Numbered from the stretch's first letter, positions 35,137 to 45,593 are shown. The stretch is 64,000 nucleotides of DNA from Puteibacter caeruleilacunae (GCA_005217565.1 SJCO01000007.1:62001-126000); one strand, 5' to 3'. Program-made: numbers and translations. The notes: a model not told the origin generated them from the letters alone.

Positions 35137-38100
35137 ATGAAAAAAAAACGAGAGTGGTACTCCCGTACTGGGGGTGGTACGCAAAATTTAATGAGAAAAA
35201 TGAAACTAACACTTGTCTTTTTGTGTTTAGTGATGGTCTCATTTGGGAATAGTTTTTCCCAGACACGGTTGTCGTTCAAGTGTGAGCAGGCGACTATAGA
35301 TGAGTTACTTGAGACCATTGAACAGCAAACCAATTACGTGTTTCTGTATAAAGATGGTGTGTTCAATCATCAGAAACGCTATTCACTAAATTTTAGAAAA
35401 TCTCAATTAGATGAGGTGCTCAGAGTGATTTGTAAGAATGCAAATGTTGATTATGAGATTCGTAACGATCGTCAAATCTTATTTGTTGAAAAAGCTAAAG
35501 CTCCAGAAGCAAAGCCTCAGCCTGTTCCCGCAGAACAGAAAATGAAAAAGATTTCCGGTAACGTTACAGATAGCAATGGTGCTTTACCTGGTGTTACTGT
35601 TGTTGTGAAAGGTAGTTCAAGAGGAGTTATAACAGATATTGATGGAAAATACTCTATTGATGTAGAAGATTCTGATGTACTTGTGTTCTCTTTTATTGGT
35701 ATGACTACTCAAGAAATAGCAGTAAAAGGACGGTCGACAGTGGATGTTGTCTTAAAGGATAAAAGTGAGGATGTTGAAGAGGTGGTTGTTGTTGCTTTTG
35801 GTAAGCAGAAAAGAACTGATATGATTGGTTCGGTTACAACGATGAATACCAAGGAGCTTCAGAAAATATCGACAAGTAACCTGACTACTGCTTTAGCAGG
35901 ACAGGTTGCCGGAGTAATCTCTTATCAGCGAACTGGTGAACCAGGTGAAGATAATGCTGATTTCTTTGTGCGTGGCGTTACAACATTTGGAGAACAAGCA
36001 AACCGTAGTCCGTTGATTTTGATTGATGGTGTGGAATTAACATCAACCGACCTGGCGCGTTTGCAAAAAGATGACATTGCAAGTTTTTCTATCCTTAAAG
36101 ATGCTACAGCAACAGCGCTTTACGGAGCTCGAGGTGCGAATGGTGTTATCCTTGTATCAACTAAACAAGGTCGTGAGGGAAAAGCGAAGATATCTGCACG
36201 TTTTGAGAATTCTATTTCTGCTCCAACAAAGAACATTAAGCTGGCCGATCCAATTACCTATATGGAGATGCATAATGAAGCAGTTATTACGCGTGATCCT
36301 TTAGGACAGACCATCTATTCGCAACGTAAAATTGATAATACCAAAGCTGGACTGAATCCTTATGTATATCCTAAAAACGATTGGTATAAGCTGTTGTTTA
36401 AGGATCGTACAATGAACCAGCGTATGAACCTTAATGTAAGTGGTGGAGGTAAAGTTGCCCGCTACTATGTTGCTGGATCTTATAATCATGACAGCGGTAT
36501 TTTAAAGTCGCATAAGCTAAACAATTTCAATAGTAATATTAGTCTAAATAGCTTTACCCTACGAACTAACGTGAACATCAATATTGCTCCAACAACAGAG
36601 TTGATTGTAAAGCTTAATGGAGTGTTTGATGACTATACCGGTCCGCTAGAAGGTGGTGGTTCAATGTACAAAAAGGTGATCAAATCTAATCCAGTCTTAT
36701 TCCCAGCCTATTTCCCTGTTGATGAAGAGCATAAGTATGTAAATCATATCATGTTTGGTAACTACGGAGAAGGTAAGTACTTGAATCCTTTTGCTGATAT
36801 GGTAAAGGGTTATAAAGATTATTCAAGATCAAGAATGCTAGCTCAGTTTGAAGTAAAGCAAGATCTGGACTTTATTACCGAAGGTCTTCGTAATAGCACA
36901 ATGGTGAATACCAACCGTTATTCATTCTTTGATGTGAAAAGAAACTATAATCCTTTCTTCTACGAAGCTTCGAATTACGATCCTGTAACTGATACTTATA
37001 CATTAACACAGTTGAATCCTGATGAAGGTACCGAGAATCTTGGTGATCCTAAAGGAGGAGATAAGAAGGTAAGTTCGAATTTCTATTTAGAGAATAGGTT
37101 GATCTATAATCGCACCTTTGCAGAGAAGCATGGTGTGAGTGGATTATTTGTGTTCCGTATGCGTGAAAGTCTAGATGGCGATTTTGAGAGTGTACAAACG
37201 TCACTTCCACACCGTAATATGGGACTTTCAGGAAGAACTACTTATACGTACGACAAGCGTTATTTCGCTGAATTTAACTTCGGATATAATGGATCTGAAC
37301 GTTTCCATGAATCTCAAAGATTTGGATTCTTTCCATCAGCTGGTGTTGCATGGACTATCTCTAATGAAGGTTTCTTCGAAAACATGAAAAGAACAGTAAA
37401 TAATCTTCGTTTGAGAGGTTCTTATGGTGTTGTTGGTAATGATGCGATTGGTTCATCTAAAGATCGTTTCTTCTATTTATCGGAAGTTAACATGAATGAT
37501 GGAAAACGAAAGGCAAGCTTTGGACGAGATAATGGATACTCTAAGAATGGAGTGAGAGTATCGCGTTATGCTAATCCTGATATTACCTGGGAGAAAGCAT
37601 ACAAAACAAATATTGCTCTTGAAGTAGGTTTATGGGAGAAACTAACCATACAAGCTGAACTTTTTAATGAAAAAAGAACAAATATCTTGATGACCCGTGA
37701 AGCTGTACCTAATACAATGGGATTACAGAGTGATATTAAAGCTAACGTAGGTGAAGCTTCAGGAAAGGGTGTCGATTTGAATGTCGATTACAAGCAAAGC
37801 TGGGACAATGGTATGTGGTTCTCTGCCAGAGGTAACTTTACTTACGCTACTAACGAGTATAAAGTATTTGAAGAACCTGACTATGATGAATATTGGCGTT
37901 CAAGAATTGGTCAATCAATTCAGCAGCAGTATGGATATATTGCAGAACGTTTATTTATTGATGATGAAGAAGCTGCAAACTCTCCGGTACAAAATTTTGG
38001 TGGAAATTATACAGTTGGAGGTGGTGATATAAAATATACCGATATCAATGGTGATGGAGAAATAACAGAAGCAGATAAGGTGCCAATTGGTAATCCAACA

Positions 38101-38583
38101 TTACCTGAAATTGTTTATGGTTTCGGATTCTCATTAGGTTATAAAAACTTCGACTTCTCGGCATTCTTCCAAGGATTGGCGAATGAGTCATTCTGGATTG
38201 ATGCAGAGAAAACATCTCCATTTGTGGGTGAAAATCAAGTGTTGAAAGCTTATGCCGATAGTTATTGGTCGGAAAGTAACAGAGATGTTTATGCATTATG
38301 GCCTCGCTTAAGTGTAGACAAGAATACGAATAACCTGCAGCGTAGTACTTGGTTTATGCGTGATGGATCTTTCCTTCGTTTGAAGCAGATTGAATTAGGT
38401 TATAATCTACCTAAGTCGTTCAGAAACCATTTAGGTTTATCAACGTGTCGTTTCTACCTGAATGCATCCAACCTGTTAACCTTTAGTAAGTTTAAGTTGT
38501 GGGATGTTGAGATGGGTGGTAACGGTTTAGGTTATCCTGTTCAGCGTACAATCAACTTTGGTATTAATGTTAGCTTCAAGTAA
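35137..38583 (+). CDS. SusC family TonB-dependent transporter with STN signalling domain (PUL 2)
   Basis: The 1148-residue protein has the long N-terminal leader typical of anti-sigma-linked SusC proteins (signal peptide from about 22, cleavage after NSFSQ). An STN domain follows (about 45-125), which contacts FecR in the periplasm. Next are a carboxypeptidase-regulatory-like domain (about 137-212), a plug (VVAFGKQKRTDMIGSV, DATATALYGARGANGVILV) and a barrel ending INFGINVSFK. It imports a glycan with the SusD encoded next and reports substrate binding to the anti-sigma factor. I keep the ATG at 35137 because this leader length is usual in the group; ATGs at about 35191 and 35200 are alternatives. 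Confidence 0.95.
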   Translation: MKKKREWYSRTGGGTQNLMRKMKLTLVFLCLVMVSFGNSFSQTRLSFKCEQATIDELLETIEQQTNYVFLYKDGVFNHQKRYSLNFRKSQLDEVLRVICKNANVDYEIRNDRQILFVEKAKAPEAKPQPVPAEQKMKKISGNVTDSNGALPGVTVVVKGSSRGVITDIDGKYSIDVEDSDVLVFSFIGMTTQEIAVKGRSTVDVVLKDKSEDVEEVVVVAFGKQKRTDMIGSVTTMNTKELQKISTSNLTTALAGQVAGVISYQRTGEPGEDNADFFVRGVTTFGEQANRSPLILIDGVELTSTDLARLQKDDIASFSILKDATATALYGARGANGVILVSTKQGREGKAKISARFENSISAPTKNIKLADPITYMEMHNEAVITRDPLGQTIYSQRKIDNTKAGLNPYVYPKNDWYKLLFKDRTMNQRMNLNVSGGGKVARYYVAGSYNHDSGILKSHKLNNFNSNISLNSFTLRTNVNINIAPTTELIVKLNGVFDDYTGPLEGGGSMYKKVIKSNPVLFPAYFPVDEEHKYVNHIMFGNYGEGKYLNPFADMVKGYKDYSRSRMLAQFEVKQDLDFITEGLRNSTMVNTNRYSFFDVKRNYNPFFYEASNYDPVTDTYTLTQLNPDEGTENLGDPKGGDKKVSSNFYLENRLIYNRTFAEKHGVSGLFVFRMRESLDGDFESVQTSLPHRNMGLSGRTTYTYDKRYFAEFNFGYNGSERFHESQRFGFFPSAGVAWTISNEGFFENMKRTVNNLRLRGSYGVVGNDAIGSSKDRFFYLSEVNMNDGKRKASFGRDNGYSKNGVRVSRYANPDITWEKAYKTNIALEVGLWEKLTIQAELFNEKRTNILMTREAVPNTMGLQSDIKANVGEASGKGVDLNVDYKQSWDNGMWFSARGNFTYATNEYKVFEEPDYDEYWRSRIGQSIQQQYGYIAERLFIDDEEAANSPVQNFGGNYTVGGGDIKYTDINGDGEITEADKVPIGNPTLPEIVYGFGFSLGYKNFDFSAFFQGLANESFWIDAEKTSPFVGENQVLKAYADSYWSESNRDVYALWPRLSVDKNTNNLQRSTWFMRDGSFLRLKQIELGYNLPKSFRNHLGLSTCRFYLNASNLLTFSKFKLWDVEMGGNGLGYPVQRTINFGINVSFK

Positions 38584-38617
38584 TCTAATAATCTTAAAAT
38601 CAATAAATCATTACAAG

Positions 38618-40516
38618 ATGATACGATATAAAAATAAAATATTGGGCATACTGATCACAGCAATGGCTTTCTTAACGGGCTGTGAATCTAGCTATTTGGA
38701 TGTGGTCCCAGACAACCTGGCGACCATTGAAGATGCATTTAGTATGCGTACTAACGCAGAGAAGTATTTATTTACTTGTTACTCATATATGCCTCGTCAT
38801 GGAAATGTTGAAAATGATCCGGCTACAGTGGGTGGCGATGAAATGTGGGGCTTCATTAATGCAATACCTTCAGGTGCTACCTCACCTCACTTTAAGCATG
38901 ATATTTTCAATATTGCACTGGGGCAACAGAATAAAATTAATCCAATTGGTAATGGAAACTGGGATGATATGTACAAGGCTATTCGCGATTGTAATATCTT
39001 CCTTGAGAACATTGCGTCTGTTCCCGATATGGAAGAATTGGAAAGAAGAGAGTGGGCTAGTGAGGTTAAATTCTTAAAGGCTTACTATCACTTTTATTTG
39101 GTAAAATTGTATGGGCCGGTACCAGTCGTTGATGAGAGTCTGCCAATTGATGCAGATCCTGAGGAGGTGCGTGTTTCGCGTCAACCTGTTGATGTATGTT
39201 TCGACTATATTGTGAGTTTGTTGGACGAAGCTTTAGTAAATCTTCCAGAAGAAACTATTGATCCATTTAGTGAACTTGGAAGAATCACAAAGCCTGTGGC
39301 GATGGCGTTGAAAGCAAAAGTGCTATTGTTCCATGCTAGTCCACTGTTTAATGGAAATAACGATTTTAATGCGTTAATGAATAACGATGGGACTAAGTTG
39401 TTTAATACAACTTACGATGAATCACGCTGGACAAAAGCTGCGACAGCATGCAAAGAGGCTATTGATCTATGTGAGAGTTTAGGGTATCAGTTGTTCGAGT
39501 TTAAGAATGTTATCGGGAAACCGTTATCTGACGCTACTTTAACTCAGTTAAGTATTCGTAATACCATAACAGATCGTTGGAATGAGGAAATAATCTGGGG
39601 AAATACTCAAAGTTGGGCTGGTAAAATTCAACAATATGTTGGAGCCTATGTGAATGAGAAAAACACTGAAAATACGACTATTAAATCAGAATTGGGGGCT
39701 CCTATAAAGATCATGGATCAGTTTTATTCGGCCAATGGTGTTCCAATTGAAGAGGATATTACCTGGGATTATGAAGGTCGTTATGGTACAAAAAAGGCTA
39801 CTGAAGATGATTATCCAAACATTCATACGGGCTATGAAACCACTAAGTATAACTTCGACAGAGAAGACAGATATTACGCAAGTATCGGTTTTGACGGAGG
39901 AGTATGGTATGGTCAAGGAAAATATGAAGAAGATGATTTATACTACATTAGAACAAAATACAAGCAGCCAAATAATCGAAATGCGACAAGTACATTCATT
40001 AAGAAGTTGATTCATTATGAGAATGTGCAAACTCCTCCTAAAGGCTACTCTGTTAACTCGTATCCATGGCCAGTAATACGTTTGGCAGACCTATATCTAA
40101 TGTATGCCGAGGCTCTGAATGAGGCTAGTGGACCATCGGCAGAAGCTAAGCTTTACATTGACAAGGTTCGTGAGCGTGCAGGTTTAGCGGGTGTTGACGA
40201 GGCGTGGAGTAATTTCTCTAGCAATCCATCGAAACCTCAATCTCAGGAGGGATTACGTGAGATTATACAGCAAGAACGTCTTATTGAATTGGCTTTTGAA
40301 GCAAAGCGTTACTATGATATTCGACGATGGAAATTAGCTCCACAGATTATGAATAGCGATGTGATGACATGGGATATGTCGCAAGAATCTTCAGAATTAT
40401 ACAGTCAGCCTGTAGTTGTTTATACCCAGACATTTGGACTGAAAGACTATTTCTTCCCAATCAAGGATAGTTACATCATTAGAAATAGAAATTTGGTGCA
40501 GAACCTGGGATGGTAA
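38618..40516 (+). CDS. SusD family glycan-binding lipoprotein (PUL 2)
   Basis: The start is the ATG at 38618, giving a lipoprotein signal with Cys22 (FLTGC) and 632 residues. The open frame begins earlier, but that part overlaps the end of susC in another frame. SusD marks are ESSYLDVVPDNLATIEDAF, VKFLKAYYHFYLVKLYGPVPVVDE, LADLYLMYAEALNE and the C-terminal RNRNLVQNLGW. At 632 residues it is longer than the usual 500-550, with extra loops that may shape a larger binding face. It pairs with the SusC encoded 34 bases upstream. Confidence 0.94.
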   Translation: MIRYKNKILGILITAMAFLTGCESSYLDVVPDNLATIEDAFSMRTNAEKYLFTCYSYMPRHGNVENDPATVGGDEMWGFINAIPSGATSPHFKHDIFNIALGQQNKINPIGNGNWDDMYKAIRDCNIFLENIASVPDMEELERREWASEVKFLKAYYHFYLVKLYGPVPVVDESLPIDADPEEVRVSRQPVDVCFDYIVSLLDEALVNLPEETIDPFSELGRITKPVAMALKAKVLLFHASPLFNGNNDFNALMNNDGTKLFNTTYDESRWTKAATACKEAIDLCESLGYQLFEFKNVIGKPLSDATLTQLSIRNTITDRWNEEIIWGNTQSWAGKIQQYVGAYVNEKNTENTTIKSELGAPIKIMDQFYSANGVPIEEDITWDYEGRYGTKKATEDDYPNIHTGYETTKYNFDREDRYYASIGFDGGVWYGQGKYEEDDLYYIRTKYKQPNNRNATSTFIKKLIHYENVQTPPKGYSVNSYPWPVIRLADLYLMYAEALNEASGPSAEAKLYIDKVRERAGLAGVDEAWSNFSSNPSKPQSQEGLREIIQQERLIELAFEAKRYYDIRRWKLAPQIMNSDVMTWDMSQESSELYSQPVVVYTQTFGLKDYFFPIKDSYIIRNRNLVQNLGW

Positions 40517-40546
40517 TTAGATGATACATCTTTAAACTAGATTAAA

Positions 40547-41743
40547 ATGAAACGAGTTTTAAAATATATACCACTTTTATTACTAATTATAACAGTTAGT
40601 TGTGAAGAAGAAGGTCGCATTGACTTTATCGGTACTGCAGGAGAGCTTCCTGCTCAGATTCTTAATGCGACAATAACACCTACACCAGGTGGTGGGGTGG
40701 TAAGCTATGATGTTCCCAAAGATGAGAATTTCTTATATGCTAAGGCGATATACGAAACTAAAGCAGGGGTAACCTATGAGGCTCGATCGTCAAAATATCA
40801 GAATACACTAATTCTGGAAGGTTATGGTGATACGCTTGCCCATGATGTAAGTATTTACAGTGTTGGTCGAAATGAAAAGGAATCGGCACCTCTGGTGAAA
40901 ACATTTCATCCACTTAATCCTCCTGTGTATGCAGTTGCTGAGCAATTAGAAATGAATGCCATCTTCGGAGGTATCGAAGTTTTATATGAGAATGAAACAG
41001 AGGCCAATCTAATAATGGAGTTGTTCATTGATACGATAGGTTCTGGAGATTGGCTACCGTTGGACAAGCTTTATACAAAAACTAATGCTGGAAGATGGAC
41101 CTATCGAGGATTAGATTCTGAGACTACATCATTTGCTGTTTCTGTAAAAGATCCTTTTGGAAACTCTTCAAATTTAGTGGAAAAGCAATTGAAACCATTG
41201 TTTGAGCAAGAGATTCCCAAAACTGACTTTGCTGATCTAAAGTTACCAAATGATACTCAGTGGTTACGTTCAAAGAATCCTATTACTCAGTTATGGGATG
41301 GTAAATCAAATAGTGGAGGTAATTTCTTTGCAACTGATCAAGGAAAAGATCCTATGCCTAAGTGGATATCAATCGATTTCGGTGCGAAGTATGTTTTGAG
41401 TAGAATGAAACAATGGCAGCGTAGAGGTGAAGAGTATCTTGATGGACGTATAGCTGATGATTGGGAAATCTATGGATCAAATGAGCCTAATCCTGATGGA
41501 TCATGGGATAGTTGGACGTTATTGCACAAATTTGGTGAGCCTTATAAACCATCTGGTTTACCTAACGGTCAGCGTACTGATGAAGACATAGAATATGCTC
41601 GAAAGGGGTTTGATTATGAGTTTGAGACTATTCCAGAAGCATATCGCTTCTATCGAATAAAATGGAATAGTGCTCCTAGTGGTGAGCAGTTTATTCTAAT
41701 TGGTGAAATGTCGTTCTGGGGACAGCCTGCAGAAGAAAACTAA
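40547..41743 (+). CDS. Surface lipoprotein, DUF4959/DUF5126/DUF5000 type (putative surface glycan-binding protein)
   Basis: The 398-residue lipoprotein (ITVSC, Cys19) has two fibronectin-like domains: DUF4959-like (about 35-115) and DUF5126-like (about 120-220). A C-terminal F5/8 type C-like DUF5000 domain (about 235-395) shows TQLWDGKSNSGGNFFAT, PKWISIDFGAKYVLSRMKQWQR and ADDWEIYGSNEP. This three-domain layout is a standard companion of FecR-regulated SusC/SusD pairs, in the position where surface glycan-binding proteins are encoded. It is probably displayed on the cell surface and helps hold the substrate. It lies 30 bases after susD and 16 bases before the DUF4998 gene. Confidence 0.88.
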   Translation: MKRVLKYIPLLLLIITVSCEEEGRIDFIGTAGELPAQILNATITPTPGGGVVSYDVPKDENFLYAKAIYETKAGVTYEARSSKYQNTLILEGYGDTLAHDVSIYSVGRNEKESAPLVKTFHPLNPPVYAVAEQLEMNAIFGGIEVLYENETEANLIMELFIDTIGSGDWLPLDKLYTKTNAGRWTYRGLDSETTSFAVSVKDPFGNSSNLVEKQLKPLFEQEIPKTDFADLKLPNDTQWLRSKNPITQLWDGKSNSGGNFFATDQGKDPMPKWISIDFGAKYVLSRMKQWQRRGEEYLDGRIADDWEIYGSNEPNPDGSWDSWTLLHKFGEPYKPSGLPNGQRTDEDIEYARKGFDYEFETIPEAYRFYRIKWNSAPSGEQFILIGEMSFWGQPAEEN

Positions 41744-41759
41744 TTTAAACTAAAGAGAA

Positions 41760-42488
41760 ATGACAAATAAAATTGCATATATATTGATCGGTCTCCTGGC
41801 ATGCGGATTATTCAGCTGTCAGGAACAAACCGAAGTTTATGAAGAATTTGTTGTCCCTGGAGGGAAGACTTATCCTGGACAGGTAATCAATCCTGTTGTA
41901 TATTCAGGAAAAAACAGGGCTAAGATTATTGCAGATAAGCCTGTTGATCCATTGGTGACTGAAGTACGCGTATTTTGGAATTTTTATGCTGACTCAGTGT
42001 CTGTTCCTGTGAATGACAATGATACTCAAGTGGAAATTGTTATGGAAGGACTTCCAGAAAATAGTTACTCATTTATCATCCGAACCTATGATGATAAAGG
42101 TAATATTTCAGTTCCTATGGAGGTTTTTGGAGATGTTTATGGTGCTGATTATGAAAAGACCTTGGTGAATAGGACTCTCAATAGTGCCACTTTGAATGAA
42201 GCAGGGGAGTTAACGTTACTGTTTGGAGAGGCTAATGTTTCGAATGGAGCTGTTGGTAGTGTGGTAAGCTATATCAATACTGAAGGTAACGAAACATTAG
42301 AAGAACTTGCGATTGAGGAATCAGAACTTGTAATTACTGATTATGCATCTGACGCAAAATATCTTACGCAGTATGTGCCAGATTCGCTTTGCATCGATGT
42401 GTTTAGTACAGGTTATACTCCAATCGTTGACATTGAGGGCCCTGAAGACAACCAAGAGATGGGTGCTGTTATAGCCGAGGACGAATAG
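41760..42488 (+). CDS. DUF4998 domain lipoprotein
   Basis: The 242-residue lipoprotein (GLFSC, Cys20) has the DUF4998 opening EFVVPGGKTYPGQVINPVVYSG, then RVFWNFYADSVSVPV and a second Ig-like half ending in an acidic tail. DUF4998 proteins commonly follow the DUF4959/5000 lipoprotein in such operons; their function is unknown, but a surface binding or assembly role is likely. It is the last gene before the terminator at 42525, so PUL 2's core operon is FecR/SusC/SusD plus these two lipoproteins. Confidence 0.85.
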   Translation: MTNKIAYILIGLLACGLFSCQEQTEVYEEFVVPGGKTYPGQVINPVVYSGKNRAKIIADKPVDPLVTEVRVFWNFYADSVSVPVNDNDTQVEIVMEGLPENSYSFIIRTYDDKGNISVPMEVFGDVYGADYEKTLVNRTLNSATLNEAGELTLLFGEANVSNGAVGSVVSYINTEGNETLEELAIEESELVITDYASDAKYLTQYVPDSLCIDVFSTGYTPIVDIEGPEDNQEMGAVIAEDE

Positions 42489-42524
42489 AATCTTCATTTA
42501 TTACTATAAACCACACATTCTATT

Positions 42525-42558
42525 TCCCGGAGTAGTATCTGCTATTCCGGGATTTTTG
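42525..42558 (+). terminator. Intrinsic terminator of the PUL 2 core operon
   Basis: TCCCGGA (42525-42531) pairs with TCCGGGA (42546-42552), with a possible inner TAG/CTA, followed by five T. It lies 37 bases after the DUF4998 stop codon. Confidence 0.85.
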
Positions 42559-42611
42559 TATTATTCTATATTTGACATACAAAAAGTGAATCTCTTTTCT
42601 CAAAATGTGCA

Positions 42612-42642
42612 TTGTTTAGAAGGTTTACCCCTTTTATATTCG
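42612..42642 (+). promoter_or_regulatory. Probable promoter of the GH106-like gene
   Basis: TTG at 42612-42614 lies 20 bases before TATATTCG (42635-42642, one mismatch to TAnnTTTG). The leader before the ATG at 42784 would be about 135 bases. Confidence 0.4.
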
Positions 42643-42783
42643 CAATGCATGGTGTTCTGTAGTTTTATAAATTTGTCCGTGTTCGCAAACGAAAAATAAA
42701 GCAGTGAGCCCCATGTAATTAGGAGAAAGGTTTTTTATGTCACAAATATTGTCTATTTTATAAATTCTAAACAATACTATTTC

Positions 42784-45561
42784 ATGAGACTTAAGTTAAT
42801 AAGATTATCGGTGGGGAATTATTTCATGATACTTGTGCTGATTGGACTGTTATCAGGATTTTCAAGCTGTTCTGGTAATGCTGAAGCCAAACAAAACAAG
42901 TATTGGCCTGAAATTACCAAGGAAACCAAACCATGGACTCGTTGGTGGTGGTTAGGAAGTGCAGTTGATGATCAGAATCTTGCCGATTTACTTCATAATT
43001 ATGCTGAAAAGGGTATTGGAGGAGTAGAGATTACGCCTATCTATGGAGTAAAAGGAGAGGAAGATAATTACATCGATTTTCTGTCTGATGAGTGGATTGC
43101 GCGACTGAATACAACAATCAGTGAAGCTCATAAGAATGGTATGGGTGTAGATATGAATACCGGTACAGGATGGCCTTTCGGTGGTCCGCATATTGGTGAT
43201 GAATATGCTGCAAAAAGATTAAATTTTACTACTCTTGAGCATCCAACTATCGAAGATGTTGTTGCGTTGGAAAAGAAGCTTGCATCTAAAGAAGATGTGA
43301 AACTTTTGGCGTTTCGAGCAATAAATAAAAAAGGAGAGCAAGTTGATCTTTTAAGCGACAGGGAAGGTCTTAAACGCATTAATAAGGTTGGATTAAAAGC
43401 TGTTGCTGCATGGCAATCGAATACCAATCAAAAGGTGAAGAGAGCAGCACCTGGAGGAGAAGGATTAGTCTTTAATCATTTCTCAAAAGAGGCCACAGAA
43501 CACTACTTGAAGCGTTTTAGTGATGCATTCGCCGGGAAAAAACCTCAAATTAGGTGTTTTTTCAATGATAGTTATGAATTGTCGCGGGCAAGTAGTACTG
43601 AGGAATTATTCGAAATATTTAAAGAAAAAAAGGGATATGATTTAGCCGATCACCTCGCAGAATTAAGTAGTGATGAAAAGACCGATAAGGTTGCGCGTAT
43701 CAAATCAGATTACCGGGAGGTTATTGGTGGAATGCTGTTGGAGAACTTCACGAATACATGGACTAATTGGGCTAATAGTCATGGTGCAATGACAAAAAAT
43801 CAGGCGCACGGTTCTCCTGCTAATTTAATTGATTTATACTCGGTAGTTGGGATTCCTGAAATTGAAATCTTTCATGCAACTGATTTCCCTTTTCTTCAGG
43901 ATTATATCGATCAAAGTGATTCACGTAAGACTGAGCATAATGCGTTGTTCAAGAAGTTTGCTGCATCGGCTGCCCATATGCAAGGAAAGAAATTAGTGTC
44001 GTGTGAGACTTTTACCTGGTTGAATGAGCATTTTAAAACACCATTATTTCAATGCAAACCAGAGCTCGATGATCTGTTCATCAAAGGTGTTAACCATGTG
44101 TTTTTTCATGGTACGGCTTATTCTCCGAAGCGTGCAGAGTGGCCAGGATGGTTATTTTATGCATCAACGCACATGGAGCCTAACAATCCTCAATGGGCAC
44201 ATATTCAAGAGATGAATAGTTACATCACTCGTTGTCAGTCGGTATTGCAAAAAGGACAAGCAAACAACGATTTTATTGTGTATTGGCCATTATGGGACTA
44301 TCGTCATGATGGGAAAGGCAAGGAGCAAAAACTAACACTCCATAACTCTGAGCGATGGATTCACATGCCTGCAATGGATATTTTGCTGGATAAGGGATAT
44401 CAGTTCGATTTTACTACTGACAGAATTATTGGTAAGTCGGAGGTTAAAAATGGTGAAATATTCACATCCGAAGAGGTGTCATATAAGACTATTGTTATTC
44501 CTCACTGTGAACGCATGCCACTGGCAACTATTCAAAAACTAGTTGAAATGGCTAAGAATGGAGCGAAGATTATCTTTGAAAGTCTTCCTTCGCATGTTTC
44601 TGGGTATGCCGACTATCAAATGAAGGAGAAGAAGCTTCAAGAACTATACAATAAGATTGGCTTAAAAGAAGGTGTTTCATTTGTGAAATTAGGAGAGGGT
44701 GAGATTTATGTAGGTAATGATCTGGAGGCCTATTTAGCCGATGTAAAAGTATACCGCGAAAAGCTAAATGATTATCATGTAAAATCAATATCGCGAAAGA
44801 GTGATGATGGTGTTTATTATTTTATCGCAAATCATCAGAAGAACAAGATTGAAGCATGGCTACCATTTTTGCATGGAGGAAATGATGCTGTTTTTATGGA
44901 TCCAATGACAGGAAAAGTGACAAAAGCAGAAGTAAGTATGAATGGAAATGAATCTAATGTTCTCGTTCAGCTTTCTGCTGGAGCTTCATTGATTGTTTGG
45001 TTCCCAACATCTCCAGTAAGCGATATTAAACCACATGAGTACCCTCAAGAGGGTAAATCAACCAGCATTGAAGGATCATGGACCTTTACAGCTTTAAATG
45101 GAGGGCCAATACTACCCGGAAAACAAGAGTTAGATAACCTGAAATACTGGTCGGCCATGAATGGTGATGCTTATGAAAACTTTTCAGGAGTAGGAGTGTA
45201 TGAAACTACATTTGACTTCCAGCCAGAAAAGGGAAAAGCTTATCGTATGGATTTTGATGGAGTAGGTTCTTCGGTTCGTGTTATTATTAATGGAAAGGAA
45301 GCTGGAACGCTATGGGCATATCCTTTTAGTGTTCAAGTTGATGAACTGTTGAAGAATGGAACAAACTCTATTCGTTTAGAGGTTGCAAGTGTTGGTGCAA
45401 ACCGACTAAGAGATCTTGATCGCAGAGGTGTAAATTGGAAGAAATTCCACAATATCAATATTGTAAATCTTCGTTACAAGAAGATGGATGCTACCCAATG
45501 GGAAACAGTTCCTTCCGGATTAGCCGGAAATATTAGAATAGTTGAATTAAACACAAAGTAA
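42784..45561 (+). CDS. GH106-like glycoside hydrolase (putative alpha-L-rhamnosidase type)
   Basis: The 925-residue lipoprotein (FSSC, Cys29) begins its catalytic part with the family opening PWTRWWWLGSAV (50-61), then GIGGVEITPIYG and GMGVDMNTGTGWPFGGP. It ends in a beta-sandwich with VRVIINGKEAGTLWAYPFSV, NSIRLEVAS and GLAGNIRI. This layout is that of the exported GH106-type proteins, which in Bacteroides thetaiotaomicron remove alpha-L-rhamnose from pectin side chains. Many GH106-like proteins are uncharacterised, so rhamnose is a guess from family. It has its own promoter downstream of the PUL 2 core and is its only evident glycosidase. Confidence 0.8.
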   Translation: MRLKLIRLSVGNYFMILVLIGLLSGFSSCSGNAEAKQNKYWPEITKETKPWTRWWWLGSAVDDQNLADLLHNYAEKGIGGVEITPIYGVKGEEDNYIDFLSDEWIARLNTTISEAHKNGMGVDMNTGTGWPFGGPHIGDEYAAKRLNFTTLEHPTIEDVVALEKKLASKEDVKLLAFRAINKKGEQVDLLSDREGLKRINKVGLKAVAAWQSNTNQKVKRAAPGGEGLVFNHFSKEATEHYLKRFSDAFAGKKPQIRCFFNDSYELSRASSTEELFEIFKEKKGYDLADHLAELSSDEKTDKVARIKSDYREVIGGMLLENFTNTWTNWANSHGAMTKNQAHGSPANLIDLYSVVGIPEIEIFHATDFPFLQDYIDQSDSRKTEHNALFKKFAASAAHMQGKKLVSCETFTWLNEHFKTPLFQCKPELDDLFIKGVNHVFFHGTAYSPKRAEWPGWLFYASTHMEPNNPQWAHIQEMNSYITRCQSVLQKGQANNDFIVYWPLWDYRHDGKGKEQKLTLHNSERWIHMPAMDILLDKGYQFDFTTDRIIGKSEVKNGEIFTSEEVSYKTIVIPHCERMPLATIQKLVEMAKNGAKIIFESLPSHVSGYADYQMKEKKLQELYNKIGLKEGVSFVKLGEGEIYVGNDLEAYLADVKVYREKLNDYHVKSISRKSDDGVYYFIANHQKNKIEAWLPFLHGGNDAVFMDPMTGKVTKAEVSMNGNESNVLVQLSAGASLIVWFPTSPVSDIKPHEYPQEGKSTSIEGSWTFTALNGGPILPGKQELDNLKYWSAMNGDAYENFSGVGVYETTFDFQPEKGKAYRMDFDGVGSSVRVIINGKEAGTLWAYPFSVQVDELLKNGTNSIRLEVASVGANRLRDLDRRGVNWKKFHNINIVNLRYKKMDATQWETVPSGLAGNIRIVELNTK

Positions 45562-45570
45562 TTCCTAAAA

Positions 45571-45593
45571 CAGCCTACCATTCCGGTAGGCTG
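45571..45593. terminator. Bidirectional terminator hairpin
   Basis: A perfect 9-bp stem CAGCCTACC/GGTAGGCTG with a 5-base loop lies between the convergent GH106-like and sulfatase genes. Four T follow on the minus strand and only scattered T on the plus strand. Confidence 0.8.

Noticed and set aside
38558-38617. Upstream start for the PUL 2 SusD
   Set aside because: It overlaps the end of susC in another frame and hides the lipoprotein signal that begins at 38618.
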